Origin: Semisulcospira habei
Lineage: Eukaryota; Mollusca; Gastropoda; Semisulcospiridae
Assembly: GCA_036245525.1 (NCBI GenBank)
Contig: BTPG01000003.1
Span: forward strand, 142,342,005-142,406,004
Length of the DNA: 64,000 nucleotides
Direction of reading: 5' to 3'
Part shown: one piece after another, positions 1 through 64,000 of the stretch
How positions within the stretch are numbered: position 1 is the stretch's first letter
Layout of the letters: each line of letters starts with the position of its first letter
The notes under the pieces: generated by a model
The model's input: the letters and a program-made list of their open reading frames with translations, nothing else
Told to the model about the DNA's origin: nothing
The model's database searches: none
Position numbers and translations under genes: made by a program

Positions 1-188
1 AAAAAAAAAAAATCATCAGAGCTAAGAATAAAGAGAAACCTTTAACAACGTTTACTGCTGGAAAGATAATCGTCCGGGCGTTGCACCTTTCCGCTCCTTC
101 ACGCTTACTTTGTAAAGTCCGATAAATTTCTTTCTTCGTGAGCTTGCTTGATGCGGGAACTACTTCATTCAGTGGACGTGTGGCCCGA

Positions 189-413
189 TTTAAGCCCTTC
201 GCTGCCAGTGATCGTGGATTTCGCGTCTGAAACCGACCGACATTCGCCTGAAGAACACAAATGAAACGGGACCATTTAATGTGCGTAAAGAACACAGGAT
301 TAACAAGAGACATAAACCCTCATGAGCCCCCGCAAATGCGGGGGCTCATGAGGATTTATGCCTCTTGTATCTGGGTAGCGTTCGCCTTGGCCTAACACTG
401 CATTAAGGGTTAA
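189..413. mobile_element. B'-family TTAA hairpin element
   Basis: TTAAGCCCTTCGCTGCC ... TTAAGGGTTAA ends enclose a hairpin AGAGACATAAACCCTCATGA / CTCATGAGGATTTATGCCTC. Confidence 0.75.
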
Positions 414-779
414 TAGAAAATGCGAATAGGATACATTATTTCCTTCATGACGGGAACAACAGAAAAATAACAAAATGGCCGTCGCGGAAAAGGAGTGGCA
501 GCCAAACATACGGCAGTTTGAATCGCTCTGTAACCGCTACTACAAGCACGATAAAAATATAAATAATCAAGCTTGCAAGAACAGGAAGCCCTAGTGTCGA
601 GCGGCACGAATAAAACGCCTCGCTTTCGTCGAGCGCTCGTGCGCCTAAAATACGTGCGTTCACGTGGATACGCCGACAAACACAGCCCGTGTCATCGTCA
701 GACAGAAACTGACCATGAAATGACCTTAATTTTCGTTCAGAGTCCATCTTTGGGTTTTCGTCTGTTATTTTGACGGTTC
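414..779. other. No feature recognised
   Basis: Unique-looking sequence upstream of exon 1. Three overlapping open frames exist on both strands, none with a recognisable domain. Confidence 0.5.
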
Positions 780-992
780 TTAACACGTTCAGTGCCGATA
801 AATCTTAAACAACACCCGACTCAGTGCAAGAGGTATAGATCCTCATGAGCCCCCGCAGTTGCTGGGGCTCAAATGCCTCTTGCTGATACCACTTTGAATC
901 CACTCTCTTGGTACAGCTAATTTTTGTGTGTGTTGAATTATAAGGAAGATTGCTGAAACACTGTCTGCGTCAGGTGGCACTGAACGGGTTAA
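780..992. mobile_element. B-family TTAA hairpin element
   Basis: TTAACACGTTCAGTGCC / GGCACTGAACGGGTTAA ends with hairpin GCAAGAGGTATAGATCCTCA. This is a good reference copy for the family. Confidence 0.82.
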
Positions 993-1097
993 TTGGAAAA
1001 AAAGTCTTCTCACAACATGAAGTTTCGCATTCGTCTGTTGTCAACAACAACAAAAACAAAAAGAGTTTAAAAAAAAGTTTGGGATGCGTGAATCTTC

Positions 1098-1187
1098 AAC
1101 CCCTTGACTACTGCTAATGATTCTCCTCGGCGGACAAGACGCCTATTTTCCGTCAAACGTTGTCGTCTGTAGCAATCACAGGTTAAA
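1098..1187. mobile_element. Possible further TTAA-ended repeat (family J)
   Basis: CCCCTTGACTACTGCTAATGA ... AGCAATCACAGGTTAA. A related ending is present at 14686-14857. Confidence 0.4.
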
Positions 1188-1319
1188 CTATCGATTTTAA
1201 GGCAAATAAACCACGCTTTTGTGCATTTTTAGCGTTTATTAGTCTGATATCTATATCGACGACAGAGTTATGTTCGAGTACATGGGGGCTTGAGATCGGC
1301 GTTGTATTTCTGTGTCCAG

Positions 1320-25136
<23,817 letters not shown>

Positions 25137-25138
25137 AT

Positions 25139-25341
25139 TTAACCCATTTTACCCCACGGCCGCATTTCCCGAATTTTGGCAGTGTCGTCAAAGACTATGT
25201 ACCCGTTTCATGAGATGGATCGATCATGATAATTCAAGGGTAGAGCCAGATTAGCTTGGCGCCTGATGGCGCCGAGCTAATCTGGCTCTACTCTTAAATT
25301 ATCATGGTCGGTCCATCTCATGCTATAGGGTGTTGAGTTAA
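25139..25341. mobile_element. A-family TTAA hairpin element next to exon 14 stop
   Basis: TTAACCCATTTTACCCCACG ... GGGTGTTGAGTTAA; core GGCGCCTGATGGCGCC. It starts 3 bp after the stop codon. Confidence 0.82.
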
Positions 25342-25534
25342 ATGGCTTCAGGCATGTCCGTTGCATACATAAATTTATTACGATTGACCTTCCTCAGTCA
25401 TGATCAGGTTAATAGACGAAATGCTCGATAAAACTCGCATTTCATCTGTAAACCTACGAAATAGTGGTTCATTTTGCATAATGGGAAAGCAGTCATATTT
25501 TAATCTGAATATAACCATATAATGATCCAACATG

Positions 25535-25667
25535 AGATTTGGAGGGCGGTGCCAAAATAGCTTGGCGCCTATAGGCGCCAAGTTATTCTGGCACTACTCA
25601 TGAACTGTTATAGTCGATCTATCTCCTTTACTGCTGTGTAGTCTTCAGAACACATCTCCTAAATTTG
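25535..25667. mobile_element. H-family element, left part, split by LINE insertion
   Basis: GCCAAAATAGCTTGGCGCCT ... GCACTACTCATGAACTGTTA; it resumes at 26761-26800 (AAATTTGGGGAATTTC) after the LINE. Confidence 0.75.
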
Positions 25668-26760
25668 TGTACGGAGTTCCTCAGGGTTCCGTCCTGGGAC
25701 CCGTCTTATTTACATTATACTCCCAGCCTCTGTCAGACGTTATTTCTGCTCATGAGTGTGACTTCCACAAATACGCTGATGACACGGAGCTGTCAAAGGG
25801 CGCACCTCCTGATGAGTTTTCTTCAGTTCTGTCAGGCATTGAAACATGCATAGACGACGTTTTAACGTGGATGAATAGTAACAAGCTGATGTTGAATGCT
25901 GACAAAACTGAAGTAATTCCTGTTGGTGCTCCCTCCCGGCTCCGACTTGTAAACAGTGCTTCTGTCAACATTGCTGGCAGCACCATTCCCTTCAAAACAT
26001 CAGTTAGATATCTTGGTGTCAAGATAGATCAGGCACTGGCCATGCACGATCAAATCAGCAGTGTTTGTCGAGCCTCATTCCTGGAGCTCAGACGCATTGC
26101 ATCTATCCGGCCTTATCTCTCTGAACGCGCTTCGGCTAGACTAGTCACTGCGCTGGTAACTTCCCGCCTTGACTATTGTAATTCCATCTATTCAGGTCTG
26201 CCCATGGAACAGGTATGTCGGTTGCAAAGGGTTCAGAACAGCGCTGCACGGCTTGTTCTAAAGAAGCGTAAACGCGACCACGTGACACCCATGCTTAAAG
26301 AACTCCACTGGCTGCCGGTAAAGTTTCGATGCCAGTACAAGATGGCAACTCTGGCATACCGTCACTTCGACGGGACTCTACCGGCTTACCTTTCTGCTTC
26401 ACTCTGCACATACCAGCCTTCACGTTCTCTGCGGTCCTCCAGTGAGAAACGTTTGAAGGCTCCGAAGCGTAACTTGAAAACTGTTGAACGCTCATTCAGC
26501 TTCATTGCACCTTCAGTTTGGAACTCGCTGCCTGGCAGTCTTCGAAATCTCTCTACTCTCCCTCAGTTTAAGGCTCAGTTGAAAACTCACTTCTTCCAGC
26601 TTGCTTTTCCTCTGTCGTAGATCCGTGGTCCTGTTGTATTTATTTGTAATGTTATTGTATTCGTCTATGTCATGTTTGACTGCGTGTGTTAGCGCAATGA
26701 GTTTTTGCCACAAAAAGATTTTGCGCTATACAAGAACCATTCATTATTATTATTATTATT
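25668..26760 (+). mobile_element. 5'-truncated CR1/Jockey-like LINE, reverse transcriptase C-terminal part
   Basis: One intact frame to 26620 begins VYGVPQGSVLGPVLFTLYS and contains the catalytic KYADDTEL block, then the thumb and C-terminal segments (VRYLGVKID, SRLDYCNSIYSGLP, VWNSLPGSLRNLSTLPQFK). The 3' UTR ends TTTTGCGCTATACAAG and an (ATT)n tail. The element sits inside an H-family hairpin and is flanked by AAATTTG at 25661-25667 and 26761-26767, a 7-bp target duplication. It is truncated upstream of RT palm motif B. The RT fragment has no stops, so the insertion is young. Confidence 0.88.
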
Positions 26761-26993
26761 AAATTTGGGGAATTTCAACCATAAGGCTCGGTGTGCTGAG
26801 GTTCACTTGTAACACATCGTTTGAATGATGTCCGTTTCCTCAAAGCTGGAACATACATATTCAGCATGCTTTATTTTATTGAAACATAAGCAAACAAAAA
26901 CCCCGCCAAATTAAAGACACTCACAGCAAAATAAATCATGAAAGCGGAATGCATAAATACAAGCATATCACATGTGTCTCTAGTGCGCTCCTT

Positions 26994-27223
<230 letters not shown>

Positions 27224-27267
27224 TACCTGAAGAGCCCCCCCCCCCTCCCCCTTGGGGCAAAACCGGT

Positions 27268-30284
<3,017 letters not shown>

Positions 30285-30297
30285 TTATATATATATA

Positions 30298-30541
30298 AGA
30301 GAGTCGACGCTGTCTTTCTGCGAGCTCTGGCACCGGTGATCTGTTCGCGCCGATTGAGTTCAAAGAGCTTGCAGGCTTTCCTGGTGGCGGCACGCCAGCC
30401 AAATCTGTATTGTGCTTGTGCTTCAATTTCCTTTACCGGGAAGATGCAGTACTTGATACTGTCTTTTATGCCGTCTTTGAAGCGTTTCTTTGGCCGTCCT
30501 TGCTTCCTGTGGCCTTTTGAGAGTGCACCGTACACTTTATG
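30298..30541 (-). mobile_element. Inverted duplicate of the LINE 3' ORF segment
   Basis: This block is the reverse complement of about 29915-30155 of the adjacent LINE with a few mismatches (minus-strand peptide [20 protein letters not shown]). About 150 bp separate the arms, so transcripts could form a long hairpin. A (TA)n tract follows. Confidence 0.85.
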
Positions 30542-30545
30542 GAGT

Positions 30546-30671
<126 letters not shown>

Positions 30672-31710
30672 ACACGTATATTGTATAACAAACCAATTAA
30701 TATTCATGAACTTGATTGATATACTTCCCTTCCGAAAATCCCTTGCGCGCCACTGAAGAAGACTCGATCTTGGTGATACTTGCATTGTCAAAACGGAAAC
30801 GCGAAATATGCTCATACCGCAATATTAACAAGCTCCTTTTGTGTAGCAGTAACGAAATACCTCTTAGTGTGTATGAACACTCCAAGTTTATATCCTATAG
30901 TACACACGGAGAAAAGGCGCCAGGAAACGTGCGAGTCGCTGGACTGACAAGTGAAATTGACGAGATGACAGCTGGTGATATCGACAACGTGAGAAAAGAA
31001 CTAAATAAACAAACCTGCTGGCATTTTCCGCAATTATGCGTGATCTAGTTACAAGTAGAATTTACTCAGTAACACACACGGTTATACAATGCACTGATGT
31101 CTTCATAGTCTGACGAAATATACGCGCTGAGTCGACAACGATTTGACAACGAGGTCACGGTATACATTTAAATTGGGAAGTACAGGCAGTAAGAGGCTCC
31201 GTGTTTTTAAAAATAATTTTTGCCTTGTTTGAAAATTTGCAGTTGGGCTGACTGTTGGAATTTGCTGTAAATTTGTGGTTAGCTGAGAGGAGACATGTTT
31301 GGTGCTTTGATTCATACCATCCTGAGCTTATCTAGTGGACATTTGTGGGCCTATGTTGAGTTTCCTTTGACGTAGTGATTTGAGGGGCACGCTGATTTCA
31401 GCTGTGCTTGGGTGTGGGGTTGGTAAGGAACCAGTTTCATAGCCAAGAAATGAGACGGGTCATGTGCTGTTTTTTTTGGTATTTTGTGCATGGCAAATAT
31501 GCAGCTGGTGGGCGATAGTGTTTTTTTAGGGAATTGAACAATTAGGGGATGACTGGGACTGACTAAGGCTAAGAGACTGGACAGTACGGAAACACCACTG
31601 TGGTCCGTGGCCATATGCGGTCGTCTGCCATTCATGTGTTTTGTCTTAACACCGCAATCAGCCGCAAAATGAATGACACCAGGCACAGTTTTGTTTGGAC
31701 TGGGTACATA
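30672..31710. other. No feature recognised
   Basis: A 110-codon plus frame (30716-31048) and a 175-codon minus frame (31351-31878) are open, but neither shows a domain or splice context. The second runs through an inverted repeat. Confidence 0.4.
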
Positions 31711-31892
31711 TATTATATTGAGCAACATTTGCTTGACGTAGTGCCGATAACCGACAGATGTGATTACTTGACCCGAATCAAATGTCCTCGTCTTACAACT
31801 CGGACATTTTGATTCGGGTCTCGTAACTTGTTCACATCTGCCTGTTGTCGGCACTATGTCAAGGAAAATGCTGCTCAATGTAATATAATATA
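31711..31892. repeat. Long inverted repeat
   Basis: Arms of about 80 bp (ATTGAGCAACATTTGCTTGA ... ATTTTGATTCGGGTC) pair imperfectly around a 20-bp spacer. It is probably a MITE; flanks were not resolved. Confidence 0.7.
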
Positions 31893-32717
31893 TGAAGGAT
31901 GGATAAGGGTTTAAAAATATAAGGGTTTAATATATATACATTTTGTTTTCGGCGCACACCTAGACCGCAAGACAACCTCCACCATAGGCCTGGCAAAGAT
32001 CTTGACGTAATTTACTTTGTAACGTGACGTCAATATTTGTATGTGTCACAAACATTTTCGTACACGGTGATGTAATAAGCAATAAAATGGTGTCACTATT
32101 GCACGTGAATTAAAGGTACACTATATGTGAAGTTTAATTTTGCGTGTGCCCATAAATGTCTGATTTTGTTGATCAGACTTTCTGCAAGATAACATACTGA
32201 ATTCTAGATGTTGATAATTTGTATCGTTCCTGTGCGTTTATGGGCAACATTTAATCGATTAGGTGTAACAAACAGTATCCCTGAAGTGTATCCCTGAGTT
32301 CAGATCATTTCAGTTCGAAAAGTCCATACGCGCTCCACCCCACCCATCAGGTCTTCCATGATATCGTGCCAATAATGGTCTGGTTCACTACCCAATGCGC
32401 AAAAGGTCATCAGGCCGATCTCTCAAGATCTTTCAAGTCTACGCAACATCTTCTGCCTTTCTCAACACCTCGAAGGCGATCAATTGTGTGGTGCCCTTGG
32501 CTCTGTTCCTAGAAATCCTTTTTCATGTTTCAAACCACGTCTAGGTCAGGTCGCCCATCCGAAAGCGGGCCTGTACTATTTCTGCCTTGCCAGCGAGGGC
32601 GTCCGTTTGACCAGTGCCGTAGACTCCAGCATGTCCTCAGATCCAGAGAAGTCTTGCGAGACAACTTTGGTCGTTGCCAAGTGCCCTTGTATCCCTGAAT
32701 ACAATTACGCGTATAAG
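31893..32717. other. No feature recognised apart from a D-hairpin remnant
   Basis: GCGCAAAAGGTCATCAGGCCGA near 32397 is a D-family end. The rest is unassigned. Confidence 0.4.
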
Positions 32718-32797
32718 TTAACTCATTCGAGACAAACGGCATCCGGAAACGCGGCTTCAGCCGCGTATTAGGGTGCCGTTCGGCTCGAATGAGTTAA
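32718..32797. mobile_element. C-family TTAA hairpin
   Basis: TTAACTCATTCGAGACAAAC ... GGCTCGAATGAGTTAA; 80 bp. Confidence 0.82.
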
Positions 32798-33132
32798 CCT
32801 CTTCTCTATCACTGTCGAAACACACATGTAGCGAAAAATATTCAGCTGCAAGAGGCATGGATCATCTGGGTCTGCATGGTCCGTAAAGGATTTTATGTAT
32901 CGTGCCGGGCCCACTCGTATGTACGCGCCTTAGGCAGTCTGTCTGCGACTGACAGACAAAGTTCGACTCGAGTGGTTTTCGAGTATCAATACCTGTTGAC
33001 CTTGTTCGTGTGAGCGTTCTGATCGCACTCAACCTCTGTGATGGGAAGACATACATTTAGTTCATGATAAGTGTCATCTATACACAGCATAAAGTGGTTC
33101 TTTTCTCTTCTTCTCTTCTCTTGGTCTCTACC

Positions 33133-33236
33133 CAGTAAGCAAAGGTCCTCGGGCCCACGACGGCCGCAGTGGGCCTGCGCAACGCTGTGCGCGGGTCCAC
33201 TGCGGCCGACGTGGGCCCGAGTATATTTTGCTATTG
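33133..33236. mobile_element. D-family hairpin
   Basis: CAGTAAGCAAAGGTCCTCGG ... CGTGGGCCCGAGTATATTTTGC. It sits in the GPCR 3' flank. Confidence 0.78.
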
Positions 33237-33445
33237 GCGTAACGACCGGCCTTCAACATACAATTTATAGATATATTGTGAGGAGCACTTCTTCACAGCC
33301 ATATTCGTACATCGTGTGTGAATAGAAAGTGAGAGGGTGGTTACCATTGTGAAAGCGGATCGAGTGGAGTAACCAGTGTGACGCGCACGCGCAGGTCGCG
33401 CGCAACCTACGCGCAGGTCACGCACAATACTTTGCATGCCCCTCG

Positions 33446-33510
33446 GCACTAGTTTCTTGAGTACCAGCCTCAAGTGCCACCAGTACGTGGTGCGGAGAAA
33501 GAATGTCATA
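33446..33510 (-). pseudogene. Partial tandem duplicate of the GPCR TM7/tail coding segment
   Basis: This 65-bp block just beyond the GPCR stop aligns with 33553-33616, which encodes TM7-end FFLYTMYGRHLRLALKELV. Here one frame reads TFFLRTTYWWHLRLVLKKLV. It is a diverged copy lying in the presumed 3' UTR, with no receptor upstream of it. Confidence 0.7.
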
Positions 33511-33527
33511 GGGAGGTCACTTGCAAG

Positions 33528-63964
<30,437 letters not shown>

Positions 63965-64000
63965 TGTGGTTAGCGTGTGCACTTGGAAAGTAATCTGTGA

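Noticed and set aside
301..372. Rho-independent terminator or bacterial hairpin
   Set aside because: The hairpin is one of many dispersed copies of B/B' elements in a eukaryotic genome.
445..786. 113-codon minus frame with a hydrophobic stretch
   Set aside because: One possible transmembrane segment but no conserved motif, and it overlaps other frames of equal quality.
31351..31878. 175-codon minus-strand frame as a gene
   Set aside because: It spans half of a long inverted repeat, has no recognisable domain and no supporting splice pattern.

Overview
The window reads as nuclear DNA of an invertebrate animal, most likely a mollusc and probably a gastropod. The evidence is spliced genes with GT/AG introns, very dense microsatellites, several clades of non-LTR retrotransposon, tRNA-derived SINEs ending in mollusc-style GACGTTAAA tails, and dozens of short hairpin elements flanked by TTAA. 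There is no bacterial operon, CRISPR array, rRNA or functional tRNA. The species call is inference.

Two host genes are clear. On the plus strand (1320-25136), about 14 exons encode the middle and C-terminus of a large extracellular protein. It has tandem beta-sandwich-like segments, a Cys-rich segment and a hydrophobic C-terminal tail; its 5' end lies upstream of the window. On the minus strand (33528-63964), four exons joined by phase-0 introns encode a complete class A GPCR of about 646 residues. Its third intracellular loop is about 320 residues long and contains two fragments of hairpin transposable elements as coding sequence. A possible third minus-strand gene or old transposon gene is represented by putative exons at 57279-57359 and 58544-58743, with a decayed duplicate at 59480-59645.

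Most of the remaining DNA is mobile. At 25668-26760 a 5'-truncated CR1/Jockey-like LINE is inserted in a hairpin element with a 7-bp duplication. At 27394-30541 a second LINE with a decayed ORF is followed by an inverted copy of its own 3' part, embedded in long (TA)n tracts. From 38974 to 46576, five same-orientation copies of one LINE group, in three sublineages, are each separated by (GA)n tracts, which suggests targeting of (GA/TC)n microsatellites. Two solo LTRs of one family (16132-17652 and 35346-36318) have perfect 5-bp target duplications.

The hairpin elements fall into several families (called A, H, B, B', C, D, E, F, G and K here). Most of A, H, B, C and E start and end with TTAA plus CCC/CTC-like ends, which suggests piggyBac- or Kolobok-type non-autonomous elements. 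They nest in each other and share TTAA boundaries. Family G differs: both copies are flanked by 12-bp duplications.
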